A stretch of DNA of 64,000 bases from Leifsonia psychrotolerans (GTDB taxonomy: Bacteria; Actinomycetota; Actinomycetes; Actinomycetales; Microbacteriaceae): contig NZ_JACCFM010000001.1 in the NCBI RefSeq assembly GCF_013410665.1, positions 1-64,000 of the forward strand. The letters are read 5' to 3'. Every line of letters begins with the position of its first letter. The first letter of the stretch is position 1. Below are positions 35,252 through 45,776 of this stretch, in pieces. The notes under the pieces were generated by a model. That model did not search any database. It was not told the origin of the DNA and saw nothing but the letters and a program-made list of their open reading frames with translations. A program made the translations under genes and the position numbers.

Positions 35252-35821
35252 ATGCCTCGCAACACACCGAACGATCGCTTCGATTCCCTGCCGCGCTCCA
35301 TCGACCGAGTCGGCGCGCACCGGTCCCCGCGCAAGAAGGGCCGCGGCTGGGTCGCCTTCGCCTGGGCTGCCGGCGTGACGGCCGTTCTGGTCGGCATCGG
35401 TGCGGCAGTCATCTTCACCCAAAGCACCCGACTCGACATTGCTCTTCCCGGGGTGACTCCAGTGGCCAGCAGCGCTGCCGCCGCCATTCCGACGGCGAAG
35501 CCCGTGCCGACGCCCGAGCCCACCGTCGACCCGAACCTCAGCATCACCGTGCTGAACGGAACGCCCGGCGCAGGGATTGCTGCAGGTGTCGGCGAGTTGC
35601 TCACGGCGGCCGGCTGGAATGTCGGTGCCACCAGCAACGCTGACACGGAAGACATCGTCACGACGACCATCTACTACTCGGATGCGTCCTTGGAAGGGGC
35701 CGCGCGGGGGATCGCCGCCTCACTTCCCGGGGCAGAGATTCGACTGGCGAATGACTTCGCCGAGTCAGGTGCCGATCTCACCGTGGTGGTCGGCAACGAC
35801 TATATTGCCGCGACCGAGTAA
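35252..35821 (+). CDS. LytR C-terminal domain protein
   Basis: 189-aa protein with a basic cytoplasmic N-terminus, one membrane span (WVAFAWAAGVTAVLVGIGAA, about residues 32-52), a Pro/Thr linker (IPTAKPVPTPEPTVDPN) and an extracytoplasmic LytR_C domain (LSITVLNGTPGAGIAAGVGE, then TTTIYYSDASLEGAARGIAA). Probably acts at the cell envelope; the phosphotransferase LCP domain is missing, so it is not itself a ligase. Confidence 0.88.
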   Translation: MPRNTPNDRFDSLPRSIDRVGAHRSPRKKGRGWVAFAWAAGVTAVLVGIGAAVIFTQSTRLDIALPGVTPVASSAAAAIPTAKPVPTPEPTVDPNLSITVLNGTPGAGIAAGVGELLTAAGWNVGATSNADTEDIVTTTIYYSDASLEGAARGIAASLPGAEIRLANDFAESGADLTVVVGNDYIAATE

Positions 35822-35983
35822 CCACTGTGGGTGGTACGAACGTGAGAGTTCGTGTGATTAATGCAGCTTCACCCCTGTTTTCTTCTACCCTCGTGTCGCT
35901 AGTATCTGGTTTTGGTCGCCCATTGTGACCCAGCGCCGTCATGAGGCGGGCGCTGCCAGAATCACAGCAAACGGGAGTAGCAC

Positions 35984-36187
35984 ATGGCGAACGGAACCGT
36001 GAAATGGTTCAACGCTGAAAAAGGGTTCGGCTTCATCACTGTCGATGGAGGTGACCAGGACGTCTTCGTTCACTTTTCAGCAATTGAAATGAGCGGCTAC
36101 AAGGTTCTTGAAGAAGGCCAGCAGGTCGTTTTCGAGGTTGGTGTAGGGGCTAAAGGCCCGCAGGCGGAGTCGGTTCGACCCGCCTAG
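35984..36187 (+). CDS. cspA: Cold shock protein CspA family
   Basis: 67-aa single cold shock domain, an RNA chaperone. RNP1 KGFGFITV and RNP2 VFVHFSAI are intact, and the N-terminal [17 protein letters not shown] is standard. GGGAG lies eight bases before ATG. The 160-bp leader is long for such a small gene, as is common for cold shock mRNAs. Confidence 0.95.
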   Translation: MANGTVKWFNAEKGFGFITVDGGDQDVFVHFSAIEMSGYKVLEEGQQVVFEVGVGAKGPQAESVRPA

Positions 36188-36215
36188 ACGCGTCGATTGT
36201 GAAGGCGCGCCCTGA

Positions 36216-36247
36216 CTAACGCCGCCCGTTCCACCGGGCGGCGTTAG
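36216..36247 (+). terminator. Hairpin after cspA
   Basis: Perfect 13-bp stem CTAACGCCGCCCG/CGGGCGGCGTTAG with loop TTCCAC. It lacks a T run and ends 10 bp before the next start codon, so it may also affect that gene. Confidence 0.7.
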
Positions 36248-36257
36248 TGTGTGGCGA

Positions 36258-39096
<2,839 letters not shown>

Positions 39097-39134
39097 GTCT
39101 GAGCCGGCACCATCTGTTTCACCTGCTTCACCAG

Positions 39135-39169
39135 ACTGGGCGTCTCCTTCGGGAGGCGCCCAGTTTTTT
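39135..39169 (+). terminator. Terminator after groEL
   Basis: 13-bp stem (39135-39147 with 39152-39164, one G-U pair), TTCG loop, then a run of six T. Very strong. Confidence 0.93.
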
Positions 39170-39284
39170 GTGCCCCGTCAACGTGGAGCCGTCACTCTCT
39201 CAAGCCCCGGCGCCTGCCCTGCCGCCTGCCCCGTCGCCTGCCCCGGCGGTCGGCGACCGCCTTCGCTACCGGTCGACGACCTCC

Positions 39285-39935
39285 GCTGATCGAGCCCCCT
39301 CCGCTGATCGAACCCCCACGCTGATCGAGCCCACACCGCTGATCGAGCCCACACCGCTGATCGAGCCCACACCGCTGATCGAGCCCACCCCGCTGATCGA
39401 GCCCACCCCGCTGATCGAGCTCGTCGAGATCCCGCGAGCCGCCCTCGAGACGGGGGAGCGAGGTCTCGACAAGCTCGACCCACGGTCGGCAGTTGACGTC
39501 GCACCCTTCCGTTGATCGAGCCCACCTCGCTGATCGAGCCCACCCCGCTGATCGAGCTCGTCGAGATCCCGCGAGCCGCCCTCGAGACGGGGGAGCGAGG
39601 TCTCGACAAGCTCGACCCACGGTCGGCAGTTGACGTCGCACCCTTCCGTTGATCGAGCCCACCCCGCTGATCGAGCCCACCCCGCTGATCGAGCTCGTCG
39701 AGATCCCGCTAGCCGCCCTCGAGCCGGGGCAGCGAGGTCTCGACAAGCTCGACCCACGGTTCGGCAATCGACCCCTCGCCCCTCCGCAGATCCAGCCCAC
39801 GCCGTTGATCGAGCTCGTCGAGATCCCGTGAGCCAATCTCGAAACCGAGGAACGGGGTCTCGACAAGCTCGACCCACGGTTCGGTAATCGAGTCCGCACC
39901 CTTCCGCTGATCGAGCGTGTCGAGATCCCGTGAGC
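39285..39935. repeat. Large palindromic/tandem repeat array
   Basis: The 970-bp gap between groEL and the DUF222 gene is mostly repeats. First come about seven 18-bp tandem units CTGATCGAGCCCACACCG (39290-39420). Then come larger units of 100-140 bp carrying GATCGAGCTCGTCGAGATC followed about 40 bp later by GGTCTCGACAAGCTCGACC, at about 39410-39530, 39548-39660, 39686-39770 and 39806-39880. The first two copies are nearly identical including the segment GGTCGGCAGTTGACGTCGCA; the later ones diverge. Not CRISPR: no constant repeat with unique spacers. Open frames crossing the array (DKLDP, IEPTPLIEP) are artefacts. Confidence 0.9.
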
Positions 39936-40068
39936 CACCCTCAAGACCCGTGGGCGAGCTTTTGGCCGGTTCAAGTTCTCGATCCCTCCACAGACACGAG
40001 TTCGAGAAGTTATGCACCGATACTGAGAAAAACTCGTAATCATGTTCGTTCTTTGGGAGAATAGAGCT

Positions 40069-41763
40069 ATGTCAATCACCTCCCCACCCCCCGTCTCCGC
40101 CCCGGAGCCGACACCCGCCTCGGGTGCGTCGGCACCGACCGCGGCCATGGTGCTGGCGGCGGTCGAACAGGCCCGCTCTTCTCTGGCAGTGCTCGGCACC
40201 GTCAGCCCCGACCGGTTCACCGACGACGACCTGCTCGGTGTGCTCGGTGCGTTCGAGGGCGTGGGCCGGCTGGTTGATGCGGGACGGGTGGCTGTGGCGG
40301 CGACGGTCGAGGAACGCTCCGGCCGGTGGCTGGGCCGGGACTCCCTCGCGGCGAAGCGGGGCTGCAACAGTGGCATCGACCTGATCACCCGGGTCACCCG
40401 AATCTCCGGCCGTGAAGCGAAACGGCGCAGCGCCCTCGGCCTGCGAATGCGGGACACCCAACACGTCGGCACGATCATCCCCGCACTGTTCCCCACGGTG
40501 GGTGCCGCGGTCGCTGCGGGCTTGCTGGGGGTGGATGCGGCGGAGGTGATCATGTCCGGTCTGGCCGAGATCTCCCCGCGCGTCGCACCCGATGATCTTG
40601 CGGCTGCGGAACGCGCTCTGGTGGGTGCGGCGACGGGCACAATCACGGCCGAGAATGAGGGTGAGCCGGGCGCGGGCTTTGCGTTCTCGGCCGACTCGAT
40701 GCGGGTGCAGATGTTGCAGTGGCAGGCGGCGCTGGACCCCGACGGGGTGGCACCGAACGAGGTCGAGGGTGAGGCGACGAGCACGATCAGTTTCGGCCGC
40801 TTCAAAGACGGCATCTACCCGGTGCGAGGCGGGGTCACTCCTGATCTGTACGGAATCATGAACCTCACCTTCGACGCGTTCATCGCCGCCCGCAAAACCC
40901 CCGCGTTCCCCACCGCCGCCGAACAAGCCCGCGACCAGGCACGCGACGACCGTTCCGAGCACGACGACCGCGCCGAGCAGGATTCTCACGACGGTCCCGA
41001 CGGACACGACTTGAACGACGAGCGCGACCGCGAGCACGACGACCGTGACCACGAACGCGACGACCACGACCACGACGACCACGACCACGACCACGACCAT
41101 GACGACCACGGCCAGGGTCCAGCCTCAGCCGAGGCTCCTCTTCCCGGGTCGGCCGGGCATGAGTTCGATGACGTCGACACCCGCACGGCCGGTGAGAAGC
41201 GGGCCGATATTCTGCGCGGCATGTTCACCCAGCTGGCCCAGGCCGATAACACTCCCAGCATTGGTGGTGCACCGCCGACGGTGGTGGTGCATGTGAACGT
41301 GAACGATATTGAAGCCGGTCGCGGTGTCGGCTGGATAGATGGTGTCGACGCCCCCATCTCCCTTCGCACGGTGGATCAGATGATGTGTGCCGGAGGGACC
41401 CAAACGGTTCTCTTTGGCCAGAACGGTGAGGTTCTGACGCTGACCGATCCGCAACGACTGTTCAACCGTGCCCAACGCCGGGCGATCCTCGCCCGCGACG
41501 GCGGCTGCGGCGTTCCCGGCTGTGATGCCCCCGCACAGTGGCTCGAGTTTCATCACGTGATCCCCTGGAGCAAAGGCGGCGTCACTGAGGTCGACAATGG
41601 TGTGGCGTTGTGTTGGCGGCATCATCACACCATCGAAACGTCCGGCTGGGAGATCATGATGGTCAACGGTCGGCCCCGCGTGAAGGCCCCGGCCTGGATC
41701 GATCCGAGCCGTACCTGGCGTGACGCCAACCGCCACCGCACCGACACCCACCGCCGCGACTGA
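40069..41763 (+). CDS. DUF222 (13E12-type) HNH endonuclease-like protein
   Basis: 564-aa member of the abundant actinobacterial DUF222-HNH family. Residues ~25-280 form DUF222; the C-terminal HNH has zinc-type cysteines in DGGCGVPGCDAPAQWLEFHH, the catalytic VIPWSKGGVTEVDNG and LCWRHHHTIETSGWEI. Between them, about residues 295-350, is a striking Asp/His/Arg-rich segment (DDRDHERDDHDHDDHDHDHD and neighbours) encoded by GAC/CAC repeats. ATG at 40069 follows GGGAGAATAGAGCT. The cellular role of this family is unresolved; its copies are often strain-variable and repeat-associated. Confidence 0.9.
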   Translation: MSITSPPPVSAPEPTPASGASAPTAAMVLAAVEQARSSLAVLGTVSPDRFTDDDLLGVLGAFEGVGRLVDAGRVAVAATVEERSGRWLGRDSLAAKRGCNSGIDLITRVTRISGREAKRRSALGLRMRDTQHVGTIIPALFPTVGAAVAAGLLGVDAAEVIMSGLAEISPRVAPDDLAAAERALVGAATGTITAENEGEPGAGFAFSADSMRVQMLQWQAALDPDGVAPNEVEGEATSTISFGRFKDGIYPVRGGVTPDLYGIMNLTFDAFIAARKTPAFPTAAEQARDQARDDRSEHDDRAEQDSHDGPDGHDLNDERDREHDDRDHERDDHDHDDHDHDHDHDDHGQGPASAEAPLPGSAGHEFDDVDTRTAGEKRADILRGMFTQLAQADNTPSIGGAPPTVVVHVNVNDIEAGRGVGWIDGVDAPISLRTVDQMMCAGGTQTVLFGQNGEVLTLTDPQRLFNRAQRRAILARDGGCGVPGCDAPAQWLEFHHVIPWSKGGVTEVDNGVALCWRHHHTIETSGWEIMMVNGRPRVKAPAWIDPSRTWRDANRHRTDTHRRD

Positions 41764-42148
41764 GCCGCCACGGTTGGGCTGTCCCCACTGAGTCTCCAGG
41801 GCTGATCATCAATGATTGATCGTCAGCCGGCATTTGTGACAAGGCGCAAGGCGCAAGGCGCAAGGCGCAAGGCGCAAGGCGCAAGGCATAGGGACAGGGC
41901 GGTCCGTCGATACGGGCCTGGAGGCCATCGAGCGACGCTCTTGTTGCGCGCCTATGTTATGTTTCTCAGCGCTAAACCGGCGAGTCAGTCCGACGGCGTA
42001 CCACCATCGATGGGGGCCTGCGCGACGGGGTTGCGCGTCGGCCGGTTCTCAGCCGTGCGAGCGCCGTTAGCGTACGATCCTTGGTCCCTGTGGTGGGCGC
42101 CGACAGTGTCGCTGGATACGTTTCTTGTCCGCCGGGCGCGGCTTTGAC
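41764..42148. other. Gene-free stretch with a 7-bp tandem repeat
   Basis: No supported gene in these 385 bp. It contains a tandem array of CAAGGCG, nearly seven copies, at 41840-41887. The remaining bases show short frames without ribosome binding sites. Confidence 0.7.
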
Positions 42149-42433
42149 TTACCCACAATTCCCCAAAGGCTGGTTCCTCGCCGGAGCGGCCTCAACTGCA
42201 GAGCCGGCCAGCACGGGGTGGAGGATCAGGCTGTCACATAGTGCGTCGTCGTTGATCGGAATTGCCAGATTGAGGTGCAGGTGCAGAGACGTGTGCAACC
42301 TGAGAGACTGCCGGTCATACTCTGTCCTGAGCGGCTTACCAGATGACGCGCCCGAATGGCGTTGGCCCTTCACACAGAGGAGCGCCGTCAGCACGCCCCC
42401 AGAAACGAAGAATAACTTCTCACGAACCTGCAC
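42149..42433 (-). CDS. Small putative exported protein downstream of the WXG100 gene
   Basis: 94-aa frame with GTG start at 42433 preceded by AGGAG at five bases, 29 bp after the WXG100 stop and in the same direction. The N-terminus (VREKLFFVSGGVLTALLCVK) looks like a short signal or membrane helix; the rest has LHTSLHLHLNLAIPINDDAL and no recognisable domain. The ribosome binding site and position argue for a gene, whereas the codon use is less biased than in core genes. Could be a type VII-associated small protein or a decayed frame. Confidence 0.42.
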   Translation of the reverse strand: MQVREKLFFVSGGVLTALLCVKGQRHSGASSGKPLRTEYDRQSLRLHTSLHLHLNLAIPINDDALCDSLILHPVLAGSAVEAAPARNQPLGNCG

Positions 42434-42462
42434 GTCCGCTCCTGACTCGGGTTGCTGAGAAC

Positions 42463-42753
42463 CTAACGCCCGAACAATCGCGCGTTCGACTGCTCGATCT
42501 CGGCATACTGCTGCCCAGCCTGACTGAGTGCCTGATTGATGTTCGCCAGGCTCTCCTCGACGAGATGTTGTGTGCCACGCCACTCGGAGACGACCCCCTG
42601 GAAAGCACTCGCGGCCTGGCCCGACCACGACGCCTCCAAATTGGTGAGTTGGGCGAGTAACCCGCTGACCTCGCCCTGGATGCGCATGATCGAGCCATGC
42701 ACCGCCGTGGTTGTGCCGAGCACTGCCTCACTGTCGACCTGATACCGAGTCAT
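42463..42753 (-). CDS. WXG100 family (ESAT-6-like) protein
   Basis: 96-aa helical-hairpin protein of the type VII secretion substrate family. The WXG turn is WSG in NLEASWSGQAASAFQGVVSE, mid-protein, flanked by two amphipathic helices; the C-terminal helix ends QQYAEIEQSNARLFGR. Usually secreted as a dimer by an EccC-dependent system; no secretion ATPase is in this window. Length and motif are diagnostic. Confidence 0.92.
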   Translation of the reverse strand: MTRYQVDSEAVLGTTTAVHGSIMRIQGEVSGLLAQLTNLEASWSGQAASAFQGVVSEWRGTQHLVEESLANINQALSQAGQQYAEIEQSNARLFGR

Positions 42754-42867
42754 GATGATCCCTTCGCTGAGTATTGCTGCGGCAATACTAGGAAGGCACG
42801 ACCGGAAGCGACGGGCGATTAACCGGTTCGGTGCACACGACGAGGCGGTTCGATCGGGGGAGGAGGC

Positions 42868-44625
42868 TCAGCTTCCGGATGCCGGCGTTACCGGTCGCGG
42901 TGCGTTCGGGGAGTCGGCGAGAGGAAACCAGATGCGGAACGTTGCGCCGCCTCCCGGGGTCTCGACAACTTCAACCGTGCCGTTGTGCCCGGCGACGATG
43001 GATGCGACGATGGCCAGACCCAAGCCGCTGCCCCCGGTCTCACGAGCGCGCGAGGTGTCGGCACGCCAGAACCGCTGGAAGATCTTCTCCCGAATCTGCG
43101 GCGGAATTCCTTCACCGTGGTCGACGACGGCGATCGACGCACGCTGATTGCGTTGGTCCACGGCGACCTCGAGTTCGATCGGGCTGTCCGGCGCAGTGAA
43201 GCGCAGGGCGTTGCCCATCAAGTTGGTGATCACCTGGCGAATCTTATTTTCTTCGCCCATGATCACCGCTGGAATCATGGCGGGCGCCGACTCGGTGGGA
43301 GCAACGGCTTCCGCGAGAGGCGGCGCATCCGCTCGACGCGGTTTACGGGTGCGGAGGCGGGCCAGCGTTGCACCGAACGAGATGGCGCCGGTGGCGGGCG
43401 CCGCAGGTGCTGTGCGGGACGCCGAGACCCGATCGGTCGGTGCGGGCGTCGGCGTCGATTCGGCGGGCGGCGGTGAAAACGGCTTCACCTCGCCGGTCGA
43501 GTGCGCGAGATCAATGGCATCCATTGCCACAGTGTCGACAAGCTCGGTCGGCGTCTTCAGGATGACGCTGACCTGCCGGCCGGGCGATGATGCCATTGCG
43601 TCAAGGGCGGAGTCTCGGGCCAATGGCAGCAGATCCACGGGCGCCAGGGCGAGGGGCTTGGCCTCATCGAGTCGGGCGAGCTCAAGGAGATCCTCGACCA
43701 AACCTCCCATGCGAATTGCTTCCTTTTCGATGCGTTCCATCGCCTGGGCGACCTCTTCCGGGGTCTGCAACGCACCCATGCGGTACAGCTCGGCGTAGCC
43801 GCGCACCGAGACAAGCGGGGTGCGCAACTCATGGCTCGCGTCGCCGACGAAGCGGCGCATCTGATCGATTGTGCGCGCACGATCTTTGAAAGCGCGGTCA
43901 ATTCGACTGAGCATTGTGTTGAGTGAGCGATTGAGTCGGCCCACCTCGGTATTCGGTGTGGCCCCACCGAGGCGCTGGCTGAAGTCACCATCGGCAATGG
44001 CTGCGGCCGTTCGCTCCACCTCGCGCAACGGCGCAAAGGTATTGGTGACCAGGAGCCGCGTCAACAGAGCGCCAACCAAGACCACGCCGACACCGAAGCC
44101 GAGGAAAATCGTGAGATAGGTGGCCAGGATGTTCTCGGTCGGGCTGAGTGACACCGCCATCAAGAGCGTGCCGTACGTGCCCTGCGGACTGATCACGAAG
44201 GGCACGGCGACAGCGTGAAATGTCGTGTCGCCGGATTCATTGTGCAGGGTGAGGATCTCGCCGCCGAAGGAGTTCACCGCGGCCAAATTCATGGGCATGG
44301 AGACCTGGGGCAGCTCCGAGGCGGGGCGGTCACGCCAGGTGTGATACCGCAGCGCGCCACTCTCGTCGTAGAGGGCGACGTAATAGTCAGAGGCCACGCC
44401 GTCGGCGCTGCCCTGCGTCAAGGCGCCGGTCGTCGAGGAGCTGAGCGCCGTCTGGGCCTCAGTTTGCAGCCGAGCGTCGACCTGCTCGATCACGTACTGG
44501 CGCAGCATCGCCATGGTACCGATGCCGGAGACGAGCAGGCCGAGCGTGAGCATCAGTACGGTGACGCCGGTGATTTTTGAGCGGAGGGAAACGCGGTTCC
44601 ACCGCTGGGTGAGTGACTCGTGCAT
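42868..44625 (-). CDS. Sensor histidine kinase with long insert before the ATPase N-box
   Basis: 585-aa membrane kinase. Two spans (about residues 18-42 and 168-192) bracket an extracytoplasmic sensor; then a HAMP domain (RLLVTNTFAPLREVERTAAA), HisKA with phospho-acceptor His265 in VGDASHELRTPLVSVRGY, and HATPase with N-box RQVITNLMGNALRFT, G1 IAVVDHGEGIPPQI and G2 ETGGSGLGLAIVASI. Between the dimerisation domain and N-box, about residues 376-456, lies a Pro/Ala/Thr-rich insert (FSPPPAESTPTPAPTDRVSA and on) absent from typical family members. Acts on the response regulator 31 bp upstream. Confidence 0.93.
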   Translation of the reverse strand: MHESLTQRWNRVSLRSKITGVTVLMLTLGLLVSGIGTMAMLRQYVIEQVDARLQTEAQTALSSSTTGALTQGSADGVASDYYVALYDESGALRYHTWRDRPASELPQVSMPMNLAAVNSFGGEILTLHNESGDTTFHAVAVPFVISPQGTYGTLLMAVSLSPTENILATYLTIFLGFGVGVVLVGALLTRLLVTNTFAPLREVERTAAAIADGDFSQRLGGATPNTEVGRLNRSLNTMLSRIDRAFKDRARTIDQMRRFVGDASHELRTPLVSVRGYAELYRMGALQTPEEVAQAMERIEKEAIRMGGLVEDLLELARLDEAKPLALAPVDLLPLARDSALDAMASSPGRQVSVILKTPTELVDTVAMDAIDLAHSTGEVKPFSPPPAESTPTPAPTDRVSASRTAPAAPATGAISFGATLARLRTRKPRRADAPPLAEAVAPTESAPAMIPAVIMGEENKIRQVITNLMGNALRFTAPDSPIELEVAVDQRNQRASIAVVDHGEGIPPQIREKIFQRFWRADTSRARETGGSGLGLAIVASIVAGHNGTVEVVETPGGGATFRIWFPLADSPNAPRPVTPASGS

Positions 44626-44656
44626 CAGGCCCCCAGTGTAGGAGTGGAATCTGGGA

Positions 44657-45349
44657 CTACGCCTTGGCGGCCTTCAACATGTAGCCGAACCCACGCTTTG
44701 TCTGGATGAGCGGCTCGCTCGAGTGAGCGTCAACCTTGCGACGCAGGTAGGAGATGTAGGACTCGACGATTCCGGCGTCACCGTTGAAGTCATACTCCCA
44801 GACGTGATCGAGAATCTGAGCCTTCGAAAGCACTCGGTTCGGGTTCAGCATCAGATAACGCAGCAGCTTGAACTCGGTGGGGGAGAGCTCGATCGGAACC
44901 TCTCCGACGAGAACCTCGTGGGTGTCCTGATCCATTGTCAGTTCACCGGCGCGGATGATCGCATCTTCATCAGCCTGCATGGTGCGACGCAAAATGGCCT
45001 TGATGCGGGCGACGATCTCGTCGAGGCTGAACGGCTTGGTGACGTAATCGTCGCCGCCGACCGTGAGACCGGTGATTTTGTCTTCGGTGTCATCCTTGGC
45101 CGTGAGGAACAGGATGGGCGCCGTGTAGCCAGCCGAACGCAGGCGCTTGGTCACGCCGAATCCGTTCATGTCGGGCAGCATGACGTCGAGGATGATGAGG
45201 TCGGGTTCCTCTTCGAGAACGGCGGAGATTGCCTGAGCGCCGTTGCCCACCGCGCGCACGGCAAAACCGGCGAAGCGCAGGCTGGTGGTGAGGAGATCCC
45301 TGATATTGGGCTCGTCATCGACAATAAGAATGCGGGGGCCATCGGTCAT
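44657..45349 (-). CDS. OmpR-family response regulator
   Basis: 230-aa regulator. Receiver domain with acidic pocket ILIVDDEPNIRDLL, phospho-acceptor Asp55 in LIILDVMLPDMNG and conserved Lys in LFLTAKDD. The C-terminal winged helix is of Trans_reg_C type (IELSPTEFKLLRYLMLNPNR, KAQILDHVWEYDFNGDAGIV, YISYLRRKVD). First gene of the two-component operon; similar pairs in actinobacteria (TcrA/PrrA-like) respond to envelope or phosphate stress, but the signal here is unknown. Confidence 0.94.
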   Translation of the reverse strand: MTDGPRILIVDDEPNIRDLLTTSLRFAGFAVRAVGNGAQAISAVLEEEPDLIILDVMLPDMNGFGVTKRLRSAGYTAPILFLTAKDDTEDKITGLTVGGDDYVTKPFSLDEIVARIKAILRRTMQADEDAIIRAGELTMDQDTHEVLVGEVPIELSPTEFKLLRYLMLNPNRVLSKAQILDHVWEYDFNGDAGIVESYISYLRRKVDAHSSEPLIQTKRGFGYMLKAAKA

Positions 45350-45566
45350 GAGCTAAGTATCTGCGCGTTAGCTGGAACTTTCCTGGGAGTGCGTCGAGCG
45401 CGGTGCAGGGTCGCCTGTGCGAGAGCTGATGCGGATAACGTGGCGTGCGGTTCGCGGGGCACGGGCAGTGCCGGGGCGTCATCGGCGGCGACCATTCCGC
45501 GCAGGCATTCGTAGACAAAAGCGCTCGGCGGATCTACCGTCGGGAACAGAGGCGGAAAGGACAATC

Positions 45567-45776
45567 ATGTCGAGTGCAGAACTCCCCGTGAACGCCGTTT
45601 TGGCAGCGCCGCATCCGTCGATCGTGCACCGTGTCGACAACGCAGACGGCATCGACCGAGTGCGTGCCGCGGGCGCCGTGGCCGATCTGCACCGATCCGC
45701 GCACGCGCGAAGAGTTCTTTGCGCTCTGCGGGATGCGTTCCTAACTGATGAGCTGTGTCGAAGGAGAATCAGATGA
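45567..45776 (+). CDS. Small unknown protein coupled to a flavoprotein gene
   Basis: 69-aa frame with ATG at 45567, AAGGA six bases upstream, and a stop overlapping the next gene start (ATGA). The sequence (ELPVNAVLAAPHPSIVHRVD, then GIDRVRAAGAVADLHRSAHA) has no recognised domain. Good translation signals favour reality; a frameshift near the 3' end giving EEFFALCGMRS is an alternative reading. It may be a leader frame for the reductase. Confidence 0.4.
   Translation: MSSAELPVNAVLAAPHPSIVHRVDNADGIDRVRAAGAVADLHRSAHARRVLCALRDAFLTDELCRRRIR

Noticed and set aside
39285..39935. Regular repeats considered as CRISPR
   Set aside because: Units are tandem without unique equal-length spacers, the repeats vary and self-pair, and no cas genes are nearby.
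45346..45564. Minus-strand 72-codon frame overlapping the response regulator start
   Set aside because: TTG start without ribosome binding site and no domain; the regulator has its own promoter space there.
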